A stretch of DNA of 64,000 bases from Chrysemys picta bellii (GCF_011386835.1 NC_088798.1:9939459-10003458); one strand, 5' to 3'. Positions 34,050 to 42,789 are shown, counted from the first letter of the stretch. Numbers and translations are program-made. Notes: a model not told the origin generated them from the letters alone.

Positions 34050-34350
34050 TGTGGCCCCTTCAGATCTCATAAGCTAAATATGGTCAGGCCTCATCAGTAC
34101 TTGGATTGGAGACCTACAAATAAAACCCAGACGCTGCAGGAAATTGTGCTATGGTGCCATGATGCTTTCTTTCTAGTCGGTATTAAACTAAAAAAGTGCC
34201 TGGTGTTGGGGCTGGGGCACCGCACAGCAAGAAGTGTTGTCTTCTGATGGAGACATAAAATTGAGGTCGTGATTACGCAATGTCACTGAAATTCCTTTGG
34301 TTCTTTTCACAAGATGTACAGGTCAAATTCCAACTTGAGTCCAGTAATTA
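34050..34350 (+). mobile_element. 5S rRNA-derived SINE
   Basis: 34067-34142 follows 5S rRNA internal promoter sequence: CAGATCTCATAAGCTAAATA (A box), GGTCAGGCCTCATCAGTACT, TTGGATTGGAGACC (C box) and GACGCTGCAGG near the 5S 3' end. The first part of the 5S sequence is missing. The body continues with CTTCTGATGGAGACATAAAA and TCACAAGATG, so it is a SINE and not a plain 5S pseudogene. Such 5S-derived SINEs are known in fish and reptiles. Confidence 0.75.
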
Positions 34351-35168
34351 TATGCTGCCCAACTAAAATTTCCCTGTACTTTAAATTAGAGCAGTTATTC
34401 TTCATGTCTCTCCTCCTTTTAAAAAAATTAAATGGCAGCTGGAGAATGACAACTGTATTCCAGCACAGACGTGGTTGCATTTCAGTGTAAGATGGTAATA
34501 CAAATATCTTCACACTTTAGCGAAATGTAAGTTGCTTCATTGGATGCTACAGGCCAGATGCAGCCCCTTTGTGCTGCTGGAGCAGTGTAGAGAGGTTTGT
34601 AAAGCTGAGGATTTTCTTAATGTGATGGAATCCCTAGCTGGCATAGAGACAGCACAGCAAGCTTTATAATGATCCTCTCACACCCCCTCCCACCCTATTT
34701 CGGGGACACTTTTGGCTGTACTGTGTTCTAACAGTCCCCACCAGCATATTGGTTACCCCCTAGGGGTTGTTACAAGCCCGTATAAATTAGGCAACCCTAA
34801 AGATAATTTTAGACTGGGGGCTGAACAGACTCCCTTGGGAACAGGAAGAGCACAGAGGTGGTGCACTCTTGCACATATCCCCTCCCCACATTGGGTCTTG
34901 TGGGGAGTGTAGCTTGACTGGATCCAAAGATGATGGCATATATATATTAAATATATACAAATGCAAATATCATACTTCTTATATTAACTTACACCAGCCA
35001 ATGAGACTATTTTTGTAGCATTTCTAGGACAGTGATAAGGTAGATTTTGTAGAAATAGTTTAAGACTTGTGCTGAAATAATTTAATCTAAAGAAAATAAA
35101 GTAATTATAATAATATTTATTACATGAGTTTTTGTTTTACAGAATTTAGGAGGGCTTGTTGGTAAAAT
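34351..35168. other. RNF11 intron 1, nothing recognised
   Basis: AT-rich, no supported features up to the DIRS edge. Confidence 0.5.
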
Positions 35169-35170
35169 AA

Positions 35171-35228
35171 GACGGTTACTCACCGTTGTAACTGTTGTTC
35201 TTCGAGATGTGTTGCTCATATCCATTCC
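35171..35228 (+). repeat. Outer 3' edge of the DIRS element
   Basis: A 58-bp edge, starting GACGGTTACTCACCG, whose perfect complement occurs at 35416-35473 in the internal complementary region. It overlaps the start of the shared inverted repeat. Confidence 0.9.
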
Positions 35229-35378
35229 ATTAGGTGTGTGTGCGCGCCGCGTGCACGATCGTCGGAAGATTTTTACCCTAGCAACACCGGCGGGTCGGCT
35301 GTGGAGCCCCCTAGAGTGGCGCCTTCATGGCGCTGAATATATACCCCAGCCGACCCGGCGCCCCCTCAGTTCCTTCTT
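35213..35378 (+). repeat. DIRS inverted terminal repeat, 3' copy
   Basis: 166 bp that are the reverse complement of 41235-41400; I see no difference between them. It contains GAATATATACCCC, a TATA-like sequence, in element-antisense reading. The outer edges beyond this shared part differ at the two ends, as in other DIRS elements. Confidence 0.95.
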
Positions 35379-35415
35379 GCCGGCTACTCCGACAGTGGGG
35401 ACGGAGGGCGGGTTT

Positions 35416-35515
35416 GGAATGGATATGAGCAACACATCTCGAAGAACAACAGTTACAACGGTGAGTAACCGTCTTTTCTTCTTCGAGTGCTTGCTCATAT
35501 CCATTCCATTAGGTG
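35416..35515 (+). repeat. DIRS internal complementary region
   Basis: 35416-35473 is the complement of the left outer edge (35171-35228). After two bases, 35476-35515 is the complement of the right outer edge (41377-41416). The region therefore joins the complements of the two element ends, the arrangement proposed to template circularisation of DIRS cDNA. Confidence 0.95.
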
Positions 35516-35530
35516 ACTCCCAAGCCCAAC

Positions 35531-38419
35531 TCAGGTGGTGGGGTCGGAGTGAGACATTGCTGTGTGCAAAACTGCTGATCCGAAGGCAGCATCGTCCCTG
35601 GACTGCTGCACTAGTGCATAGTGTTCTGTAAATGTGTGGACTGACGACCAAACCGCAGCTCTACAAATGTCCTGTATCGGAACTTGCGCCAGGAAAGCCG
35701 TCGAGGAAGCTTGGGCCCTCGTGGAGTGGGCGGTGAGGTGCGGTGCTGAGACACCTGCCAGGTCATAGCAAGTCCGGATGCAAGACGTAATCCAGGAGGA
35801 TAGGCGTTGTGAGGAGACCGGTGAGCCTTTCATTCGGTCGGCCACTGCAACGAAGAGTTGCGTCGTCTTTCTAAAGTGCCTTGTGCGGTCAATATAGAAA
35901 GCCAGGGCCCTGCGTACGTCCAGAGAATGCAAACGTTGATCCTGGCGAGTAGCATGTGGTTTAGGATGAAAGACCGGGAGAAATATATCCTGGTTGATAT
36001 GAAAAGGAGAAACCACCTTAGGGAGAAAGGCAGGATGTGGACGAAGCTGCACTTTATCCTTGTGGAAAACTGTGTAAGGGGGCTCGGATGTAAGCGCCCT
36101 GAGTTCAGAAACGCGCCTTGCTGAGGTGATGGCTACGAGGAAGGCTGTCTTCCAGGACAGGTACAGAAGTGAACAGGTGGCCAGTGGCTCGAATGGAGGA
36201 CCTGTGAGCTTGGAGAGAACCAGGTTGAGGTCCCACGTCGGAACGGGCTGACGTTGTTGTGGGTACGTCCGGTCTAAGCCCTTGAGGAATCTAACGACCA
36301 TCGGGTTAGAGAATACCGAGGACGCGAGTTCCCCTGGATGGAAGGCCGATATAGCGGCCAGGTGAACTTTAATTGAAGATATCGCCAACCCTTGCTGTTT
36401 TAGGGATAGGAGATATTCCAAAATGAGAGGGATAGGTGCGTGCAACGGGGACGTGGCTCGCTGTTCGCACCAACAGGAGAACCGCTTCCACTTGGCCAAG
36501 TATGTGGTCCGTGTTGAGGGCTTCCTACTGCTCAGCAGAATCTGTTGGACAGAGTGAGAACACTGTTGCTCTGCCTGGGTGAACCATGGAGCAGCCACGC
36601 CGTGAGGTGGAGTGATTGCAGGTCGGGGTGACGCAGTCGGCCGTGGTTCTGCGTGATGAGATCCGGATACAACGGAAGCGGGATCGGTGTCCGAACCGAG
36701 AGTTCCAACAGCGTGGTGTACCAATGTTGTCTCGGCCACGCTGGAGCGATCAGAATTACCTGTGCCTGGTCTCTGCGCAATTTGAGCAGTACCTTGTGGA
36801 CCAGAGGAAACGGAGGGAAGGCATAAAACAGGTGGTCTTTCCAGGGAAGGAGAAACGCATCCGAGAGGGAGCCCGGAGCTCGACCTTGCAGGGAGCAGAA
36901 CACGTGGCACTTCCTGTTGTCTCGAGATGCAAACAGGTCTATGTGGGGAAACCCCCACTTCTGGAAGACGGAATGTATAATGTCCGGACGGATAGACCAC
37001 TCGTGCGTTTGAAAGGACCTGCTGAGCCGGTCCGCCAGAGTATTCTGGACTCCAGGGAGGAACGATGCCGTGAGATGGATTGAGTGGGCGATGCAGAAGT
37101 CCCACAGGCGAATGGCCTCTTGGCATAGAATTGACGAACGTGCTCCTCCCTGCTTGTTGATGTAAAACATGGCCGTGGTGTTGTCGGTGAGAACTAACAC
37201 ACAGCGGCCACGTAGGAGATTGAGAAATGCCTGGCACGCCAGGCGCACCGCCATCAGTTCCCGAACATTGATGTGCAGGGCTAGCTGAGGTGCAGTCCAC
37301 AGGCCCTGGGTATGGTGCTCGTTGAGATGGGCGCCCCAACCCAGAGATGAAGCGTCTGTGACCAGGTGCAGAGAGGGTTGTGGGGCGTGAAACGGCATCC
37401 CCTCGCAAACCACATTGTGATCTAGCCACCATGTGAGGGAGGTCAGGACCGAGTTCGGGATTGTGACCACCATATTCAGGCTGTCCCGATGTGGGCGGTA
37501 TATTGATGACACCCAGGTCTGGAGTGGGCGAAGCCGAAGTCTGGCATGCCTGGTTACGTACGTGCATGAAGCCATGTGACCCAGGAGGGTAAGGCACGAC
37601 CTCACCGTGGTAGTTGGGAAGGCCTTGAGTCCCTGTATGAGGCTCGTGATGGTGCAAAAGCGATTGTCTGGCAGGATGGCTTGTGCGCGTCTGGAGTCTA
37701 GAACCGCACCGATGAATTCTATTCTCTGGGTAGGTTCTAGAGTGGATTTGTCCTTGTTGAGTAGGATACCCAACTTGTTGAATGTGCGCACTATTATGTG
37801 GACGTGATCGCGAACTTGTTCCTTGGTGCGACCGCGTACCAGCCAGTCGTCTAGGTACGGGAACACCTGTATCCCTTGCCGACGAAGGTACGCTGCCACG
37901 ACAGCCATACATTTCGTGAAGACCCGTGGGGCCGAAGATAGTCCGAAGGGAAGGACTGCAAATTGGTAGTGCACCCTGTTTACCACGAATCGGAGGAAGC
38001 GTCTGTGAGGCGGGAAAATAGCAATGTGAAAGTATGCGTCTTTCATGTCGAGGGCGGCAAACCAGTCTCCAGGATCGAGGGAAGGGATAATGGCCCCCAG
38101 AGAGACCATGCGGAACTTCAACTTTACTACGAATTTGTTGAGTCCGCGCAAGTCCAAGATGGGTCGCAGACCTCCTTTGGACTTGGGGATGAGGAAATAA
38201 CGGGAGTAGAATCCCCTGCCCCTTAATTCCACTGGAACCTCCTCTATGGCCCCCATAGCGAGGAGCGTAGAAACTTCCTGTATAAGAAGTTGCTCGTGAG
38301 AAGGGTCCCTGAAGAGGGACGGGGAAGGGGGGGAGGAGGGGGGGATAGAAGAAAACTGGATAGCGTATCCCCTCTCCACCGTGCGGAGGACCCAACGGTC
38401 CGAAGTTATAAGGGACCAA
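35531..38419 (-). CDS. DIRS tyrosine recombinase ORF, overlapping the RT ORF
   Basis: The open frame is 962 codons, but only about residues 606-945 (36604 to 35585) are recognisable as tyrosine recombinase, which integrates the circular DIRS cDNA. Catalytic residues are visible: Arg in S-A-R-R-V-S-E-L (about 768), H-x-x-R in A-H-S-T-R (898-901) and Tyr in F-T-E-H-Y-A-L (934). The first 600 or so codons overlap the RT/RNase H/methyltransferase-like part of the larger ORF in another frame, and show no domain I recognise. The start listed is TTG, so the real start is unknown; an ATG inside, or translation by reinitiation or frameshift, are possible. The decayed copy at 11167-13282 conserves the recombinase part only as far as I can see. 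Confidence 0.85.
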   Translation of the reverse strand: MVPYNFGPLGPPHGGEGIRYPVFFYPPLLPPFPVPLQGPFSRATSYTGSFYAPRYGGHRGGSSGIKGQGILLPLFPHPQVQRRSATHLGLARTQQIRSKVEVPHGLSGGHYPFPRSWRLVCRPRHERRILSHCYFPASQTLPPIRGKQGALPICSPSLRTIFGPTGLHEMYGCRGSVPSSARDTGVPVPRRLAGTRSHQGTSSRSRPHNSAHIQQVGYPTQQGQIHSRTYPENRIHRCGSRLQTRTSHPARQSLLHHHEPHTGTQGLPNYHGEVVPYPPGSHGFMHVRNQACQTSASPTPDLGVINIPPTSGQPEYGGHNPELGPDLPHMVARSQCGLRGDAVSRPTTLSAPGHRRFISGLGRPSQRAPYPGPVDCTSASPAHQCSGTDGGAPGVPGISQSPTWPLCVSSHRQHHGHVLHQQAGRSTFVNSMPRGHSPVGLLHRPLNPSHGIVPPWSPEYSGGPAQQVLSNARVVYPSGHYTFRLPEVGVSPHRPVCISRQQEVPRVLLPARSSSGLPLGCVSPSLERPPVLCLPSVSSGPQGTAQIAQRPGTGNSDRSSVAETTLVHHAVGTLGSDTDPASVVSGSHHAEPRPTASPRPAITPPHGVAAPWFTQAEQQCSHSVQQILLSSRKPSTRTTYLAKWKRFSCWCEQRATSPLHAPIPLILEYLLSLKQQGLAISSIKVHLAAISAFHPGELASSVFSNPMVVRFLKGLDRTYPQQRQPVPTWDLNLVLSKLTGPPFEPLATCSLLYLSWKTAFLVAITSARRVSELRALTSEPPYTVFHKDKVQLRPHPAFLPKVVSPFHINQDIFLPVFHPKPHATRQDQRLHSLDVRRALAFYIDRTRHFRKTTQLFVAVADRMKGSPVSSQRLSSWITSCIRTCYDLAGVSAPHLTAHSTRAQASSTAFLAQVPIQDICRAAVWSSVHTFTEHYALVQQSRDDAAFGSAVLHTAMSHSDPTT

Positions 38420-41025
38420 GCACGGTGGAAGTGGGAGAGGCGATCCCGAAAGGAGGGGGCTGGATCCTGGGGGATGACTGGGGCGCCGTCCTCGACCGCA
38501 CCTTCAAAAGTTCTGCCTGGGGCCTGAAGGTGGTCGAGGTGGCCCCTGGTTCTGGCCGGGTTGAGGGCCGGTCCACCTTCTTCTACCACCTCGCCCTCGC
38601 CTCCGGGCCGAGTCTTGTCTCTGACGAGGCGGGGGGGGGGGTAGAAGCGCTGAGGTTGCGGCCTAAATGGCCTGCGCTGGGGGCCCACAACATGCATCCC
38701 CAGGGAGCGCATGATTGTTCTCGAGTCCTTGAGGCTCTGCAGGCGGGAGTCCGTCTTATCCGAGAACAATCCATGCCCCTCAAAAGGCAGATCTTGTAGG
38801 GTTTGCTGCAGCTCCGGAGGCAAACCCGAAACCTGAAGCCAGGAGATCCTGCGCATAGCGATGCCCGAAGCCAGGGTCCTCGCCGCTGAGTCTGCAATGT
38901 CCAAGGAGGCCTGCAAGGAGGTCCGAGCCACCTTCTTGCCCTCCTCTACCATGGCTCCAAACTCTTCCCTGGACTCTTGGGGAATCAACTCCTTAAACTT
39001 CCCCATAGAGTTCCAGGAGTTGAAATTGTAGCGGCTCAGTAACGCCTGTTGGTTCGCCGCTCTCAGTTGTAGCCCTCCGGCTGAGTAGACCTTACGGCCA
39101 AACAGGTCGAGCCGCTTAGCCTCTTTTGATTTAGGCGCTGCAGCCTGCTGGCCGTGGCGCTCTCGTGCATTCACTGATTCCACCACCAGTGAGCACGGTT
39201 GGGGGTGGGTGTACAAGTACCCATAGTCCTTAGAGGGGACAAAGTATTTTCTTTCCACCCCTCTCGCTGTGGGTGGAATGGAGGCAGGAGTTTGCCATAT
39301 CGTATCCGCATTCGATTGGATCGTGCGGATCAGAGGTAACGCCACCCTCGATGGGACATCTGCTCCAAGGATGTTCACGATCGGGTCGTGCACCTCCACT
39401 ATCTCCTCCGCCTGCAGGTCCATATTACGGGCCATCCTACGCAGGAGATCCTGGTGAGCCCGAAGATCTATCGGAGGGGGACCCGTGCATGAAGTGCCCG
39501 CCACTGCCTCGTCCGGAGAGGAGGAAGAGGATGCCTCCGGTGGTACCGGATCCAAGGGGGGGTCCTGATCCCTTTGCTCTTGGGCCGGGGCATCACCTGC
39601 ACTTGGGTCCCTGGTGTCGGGTGGCGTGGACACCGAAGCCTCCATGCCTCCTGGCGGAGGCCGAGAGATGGTGGATTCTGGGGCCCTTCTAACCGAGTGA
39701 CCCGAGCGAGAGGTCGATGGTATTGGAGCCCCTTGTTCTTGGTGGTATGCCCACGGGGTCCAAAACGACCAGTGAGATGGTCCATGAGATTGGTCCTCTG
39801 CCATCTCCTGCCAGTGGCCGAAATTTTGTTCATCGGCGCGCCCTTGAGGGGGGTATGCCGATCTCGACAAGTCCTCCGAGGAGCGGGACACCGATCTAGA
39901 CGGCCATGGCGGTGCCGAGAGAGATGAAACCATCCCGGTGGGCTGCGGTGCCGCACGGTGCCGGTCCGGAGATGATCTATCTCTGCGCGGTGCCGGCGAT
40001 CGGTGCCGGGACCGCGACCGGTGCCGATGACCTCGTCGGTGCCGGGAGTCAGATCTGGACCTCGACGAGGACCTGGAGTATGCCCGGTGCCGGGAGCGAC
40101 CCCTCGACGTCGAGCGCCGACCGTAGCGGTGCCGAGAACTACGTCTCGACGTTGATCGGTGCCGACGATCATAGCGGTGCCGAGACGTAGAACGGTGCCG
40201 CGAAGTAGATCTTGGCCGCGAGTACGACCGGTGCCGAGACGATATTCGGCGCCGGGACTGCGAGCGGCGTGGGGACCTGCTTCGGGACCTGGACCGGTGC
40301 CGAGGTTCCAGCCCTTGTGATGGTGGGCGCATCAAAGCAGGTTTCCCCCTCGACTGGACCGGGCGAGTCAACGGTGCAGTCGGTGCCGGTGGCTGAGGCG
40401 GTGCCGGCTCCGTGAGAGCTATTAAGTCTCTCGCCGCCGCGAAGGTCTCTGGAGTCGACGGGAGGCACTGTATCACCGCCGGCCTGGGGGGAGACGCTAT
40501 TTGCACCGGACTCAACGGCCTCGGCGCCGGAGTCGACGGTGCCGGAGGCAACTGTTTCCGTTGCTCCACCGGTGGACGCGGCTCTACCCCCGACACTGGG
40601 GGAGCTGGCGTCTTCGGCACTGATGTCCCCGTCTTATGGGCTTTTTTATGCCCTGGGGATAAGGACCGGCGCCGAGGCACTTGCTGTGTCTGCGGTGCCG
40701 ACGAGGTCCGGTGCCGGGGAGGCTTGTCTGACGCCACTCGCGTGGTCGTCGCAGCCGGTGCCGCCGGGGCACTGCGCACCGAGGTGCTAGGTGCCGGGGC
40801 CTTGCTCGTGGAAGGAGCGTCCGGGCTAAGAGCCGCCTCCATCAGAAGTTGCCTGAGCCGAAAGTCCCGCTCCTTCTTCGTTCTCGGACGAAAGGCCTTA
40901 CAGATTTTACACTTGTCTGTCTGGTGTGACTCTCCCAGGCACTTCAGACAAGATTCGTGCGGGTCGCTCGTGGGCATAGGTTTAGCGCAGGAGGCGCACA
41001 GCTTGAAGCCGGGAGCGTTGGGCAT
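36532..41025 (-). CDS. DIRS polyprotein: Gag-like, RS domain, RT, RNase H, methyltransferase-like
   Basis: 1497 codons from ATG at 41025 to TGA at 36532. Residues 10-42 hold paired Cys motifs (C-A-S-C, C-L-K-C, C-K-I-C), a putative zinc-binding Gag head. Residues 241-358 are an Arg/Ser-rich domain. Residues about 520-780 are the Gag-like part conserved in the decayed copy at 7.7-8.3 kb. RT spans about 905-1110 with the first catalytic Asp at 993 (A-L-D-M-K-D-A-Y) and Y-L-D-D at 1057-1060. RNase H spans about 1216-1340 with D1224, E1256, D1281 and D1332. The C-terminal part (about 1355-1440) resembles the adenine methyltransferase-like domain of DIRS, with F-P-P-F where [DN]-P-P-[YFW] is expected. 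No internal stop or frameshift. Confidence 0.93.
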   Translation of the reverse strand: MPNAPGFKLCASCAKPMPTSDPHESCLKCLGESHQTDKCKICKAFRPRTKKERDFRLRQLLMEAALSPDAPSTSKAPAPSTSVRSAPAAPAATTTRVASDKPPRHRTSSAPQTQQVPRRRSLSPGHKKAHKTGTSVPKTPAPPVSGVEPRPPVEQRKQLPPAPSTPAPRPLSPVQIASPPRPAVIQCLPSTPETFAAARDLIALTEPAPPQPPAPTAPLTRPVQSRGKPALMRPPSQGLEPRHRSRSRSRSPRRSQSRRRISSRHRSYSRPRSTSRHRSTSRHRYDRRHRSTSRRSSRHRYGRRSTSRGRSRHRAYSRSSSRSRSDSRHRRGHRHRSRSRHRSPAPRRDRSSPDRHRAAPQPTGMVSSLSAPPWPSRSVSRSSEDLSRSAYPPQGRADEQNFGHWQEMAEDQSHGPSHWSFWTPWAYHQEQGAPIPSTSRSGHSVRRAPESTISRPPPGGMEASVSTPPDTRDPSAGDAPAQEQRDQDPPLDPVPPEASSSSSPDEAVAGTSCTGPPPIDLRAHQDLLRRMARNMDLQAEEIVEVHDPIVNILGADVPSRVALPLIRTIQSNADTIWQTPASIPPTARGVERKYFVPSKDYGYLYTHPQPCSLVVESVNARERHGQQAAAPKSKEAKRLDLFGRKVYSAGGLQLRAANQQALLSRYNFNSWNSMGKFKELIPQESREEFGAMVEEGKKVARTSLQASLDIADSAARTLASGIAMRRISWLQVSGLPPELQQTLQDLPFEGHGLFSDKTDSRLQSLKDSRTIMRSLGMHVVGPQRRPFRPQPQRFYPPPRLVRDKTRPGGEGEVVEEGGPALNPARTRGHLDHLQAPGRTFEGAVEDGAPVIPQDPAPSFRDRLSHFHRAWSLITSDRWVLRTVERGYAIQFSSIPPSSPPSPSLFRDPSHEQLLIQEVSTLLAMGAIEEVPVELRGRGFYSRYFLIPKSKGGLRPILDLRGLNKFVVKLKFRMVSLGAIIPSLDPGDWFAALDMKDAYFHIAIFPPHRRFLRFVVNRVHYQFAVLPFGLSSAPRVFTKCMAVVAAYLRRQGIQVFPYLDDWLVRGRTKEQVRDHVHIIVRTFNKLGILLNKDKSTLEPTQRIEFIGAVLDSRRAQAILPDNRFCTITSLIQGLKAFPTTTVRSCLTLLGHMASCTYVTRHARLRLRPLQTWVSSIYRPHRDSLNMVVTIPNSVLTSLTWWLDHNVVCEGMPFHAPQPSLHLVTDASSLGWGAHLNEHHTQGLWTAPQLALHINVRELMAVRLACQAFLNLLRGRCVLVLTDNTTAMFYINKQGGARSSILCQEAIRLWDFCIAHSIHLTASFLPGVQNTLADRLSRSFQTHEWSIRPDIIHSVFQKWGFPHIDLFASRDNRKCHVFCSLQGRAPGSLSDAFLLPWKDHLFYAFPPFPLVHKVLLKLRRDQAQVILIAPAWPRQHWYTTLLELSVRTPIPLPLYPDLITQNHGRLRHPDLQSLHLTAWLLHGSPRQSNSVLTLSNRFC
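36706..36963 (-). other. Methyltransferase-like C-terminal domain of the DIRS polyprotein
   Basis: Residues 1355-1440. The order W-G-F-P-H-I-D-L-F-A-S, N-R-K-C, D-A-F-L-L-P-W, Y-A-F-P-P-F and A-P-A-W-P follows the Dam-like domain known after RNase H in DIRS elements. The catalytic [DN]-P-P-[YFW] appears as F-P-P-F, so methylation activity is doubtful. The decayed copy keeps V-D-L-F-A-T-L-T-N-R-K-C (10218-10255). Confidence 0.55.
39952..40305 (-). other. Arg/Ser-rich (RS) domain of the DIRS Gag-like region
   Basis: Residues 241-358 are a dense mix of R-S, S-R, R-H-R and S-T-S-R-H-R repeats, like the RS domains of splicing factors. The DNA is built from repeated CGGTGCCG-type octamers on the plus strand, which also extend to about 40800. 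RS-like stretches could bind RNA or direct the protein to nuclear speckles; this is inference. Confidence 0.75.
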
Positions 41026-41234
41026 GAGCCCGGCCCCGCGGCCGGGGGAGAAAAGGGGGGAGACGACCCCCTTAACCCCCTGGACTATTTAGAACAACTT
41101 TAAAACTACTTAACTAACTTACAACAAACTCTAAGACTATAACTATAACTACAACTATGATACAACCAGAAAGCTAGGGAAAGTGGAGAACAGCTAAGCA
41201 GCGCTCCACAGTTCCAACGACCGTCAGGGGCGGT

Positions 41235-41400
41235 AAGAAGGAACTGAGGGGGCGCCGGGTCGGCTGGGGTATATATTCAGCGCCATGAAGGCGCCACTCT
41301 AGGGGGCTCCACAGCCGACCCGCCGGTGTTGCTAGGGTAAAAATCTTCCGACGATCGTGCACGCGGCGCGCACACACACCTAATGGAATGGATATGAGCA
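41235..41400 (-). repeat. DIRS inverted terminal repeat, 5' copy
   Basis: Reverse complement of 35213-35378 over 166 bp. In element orientation it carries the TATA-like GAATATATACCCC upstream of the ORF1 ATG at 41025, so it likely holds the promoter. Confidence 0.95.
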
Positions 41401-41416
41401 AGCACTCGAAGAAGAA

Positions 41417-42640
41417 TATATGTTAACTGCATGAATCAGAAGTTTCAAATGATGAAATGAACTAGGAATTGGGGGTTAAAGCAGAGGCAACTTTATAATA
41501 CACGTGAACTCATAAGACAAACATTCTGGATCATAAAGTTTTGTCCTAGCTATTCTTACAGAGCTACGTGATCTACTTGTAAAGACTTTCTTTTTCTCAG
41601 TAGTCATCAGAACCTGGGAATCCATAAAGTTCTAAAGTTTTTAGTACAGTAAGGCCTTGTTTAAATGGAAGGGGTTTGGAGAAGACACTGTGGGATTATC
41701 AGGTATAATTATTTCCCCCCTTTCTGTACCTCAGCTTACCTTTCTGCTGTGGTACAGACCAGAGCTTAATCTTTTCAGAGCTTTGATATATTTGTTTGAT
41801 AGTGTTAAAATCATTAATATAAGGAGAGTAACAGAAAATCTCAAAAGGAAAATATTTATCTATAATAAATATGAATCCATGACAGTTTACCCATAGGTGT
41901 TGAAATGATTGTGAATATTGTCAGTACTAACTCTTTTGAAGACAGCATTTTCAGGGAGGAGTTTCTCCAAGTTTTAGTACTGGTTACTATCACAACTTCA
42001 AATGTAAAATATAATTATACATGCACACATACATACCCTCTCCTAATGCTCATCTCAAGCAGGACTTACCTTTCTCAGTCTCTGTGGAATGACACCCAAA
42101 CCCTTTGTAGGGTATACTATTTCCTAAAAATCTGGGAAACAAGTGATAGTCTCACAGTCTCTGTCAAACTCTCTTTGAATCTGCTGTTTCCACAATCTGG
42201 AGCAATTGCAGTCATTATCTTCTCCCAATGGGTGAGGGAGCCTGAACACACAGGCAAAATCCTTGGAACACAATCCTTACAGCAGACCATGCCATGTTGC
42301 GCTGTTCCACCACTGAGTTTTCTAGTCAGGCTCCAACTCCTTTTATTTATAAACTCCTCCCTTCCCCTTGAATTCCCATTGGTTCCTCTCTGAATGAATG
42401 TGAGTGTGTTCTCCAATACTGCTTGCTCACAATGGAAATCACTCAAATAAGCTTCAAACTGCTGATGAGCACACTTGGTACCTTCTACACCTATTTTTGG
42501 ATGATTTTGGTTCATTCAGAAGAGTCACTCTTGCTGGGAGTTGACAAGTCTGTAGGCACAGAGCCCCAAAATCAAAACGGTTTCTTCTCTTATTTGCACC
42601 ACTAATGCTGCAGTACAAGCATGTGGGTTACATAAACAAA
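41417..42640. other. RNF11 intron 1, little recognised
   Basis: AT-rich. 42030-42420 is somewhat GC-richer with an open frame of 162 codons on the plus strand and one of 132 on the minus strand; neither shows a domain, and the stretch may be an eroded LTR. Confidence 0.4.
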
Positions 42641-42651
42641 CATGTTGCTTT

Positions 42652-42784
42652 GGTTTAACTAAAATCTGTTTTTAAATCAATTTAATTAAACTGGTCTATG
42701 TGGACTCATGCCTGTGGAAGTGCCCACAGAGAGATTTGGAATGATTTAACTACATTGATTTTAAAAACAGATTTTAGTTAAACC
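42652..42784. repeat. Inverted repeat, MITE-like, about 32-bp arms
   Basis: GGTTTAACTAAAATCTGTTT at 42652 and its complement at 42754-42784 face each other across about 70 bp. The flank GTGTAGACAAGGTCT resembles MITE ends at 18.8 kb. Non-coding. Confidence 0.55.
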
Positions 42785-42789
42785 AGGGC

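Larger units (their letters stand above)
35171..41416 (-). mobile_element. Full-length DIRS-type tyrosine-recombinase retrotransposon, 6.2 kb
   Basis: Complete DIRS architecture on the minus strand: 5' inverted repeat (41235-41400), a 1497-codon ORF (Gag-like, RS-rich, RT, RNase H, methyltransferase-like), an overlapping tyrosine recombinase ORF, an internal complementary region (35416-35515) and the 3' inverted repeat (35213-35378). DIRS elements copy through RNA and integrate by recombination of a circular intermediate, usually without target duplication; I see none. All catalytic residues checked in RT, RNase H and recombinase are present and both ORFs are open. It lies antisense in RNF11 intron 1. 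Its GC content contrasts with the AT-rich intron, a mark of recent insertion. Confidence 0.95.

Noticed and set aside
34050..34150. 5S rRNA gene
   Set aside because: The 5S 5' end is missing, the remainder is diverged and it continues into a SINE body, so it is not a functional gene.
39930..40800. CGGTGCCG repeats considered as a CRISPR-like or satellite array
   Set aside because: No regular spacers or period; the repeats are codons of the RS-rich DIRS protein.
39273..41092. Plus-strand frames of up to 226 codons and minus-strand frames of up to 234 codons in the DIRS region
   Set aside because: Shadows of the 1497-codon DIRS ORF, created by its CGGTGCCG-type repeats.
41905..42393. 162-codon plus-strand frame
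   Set aside because: No domain, no conserved pattern, an opposite-strand frame of similar length and no splice context; treated as chance.
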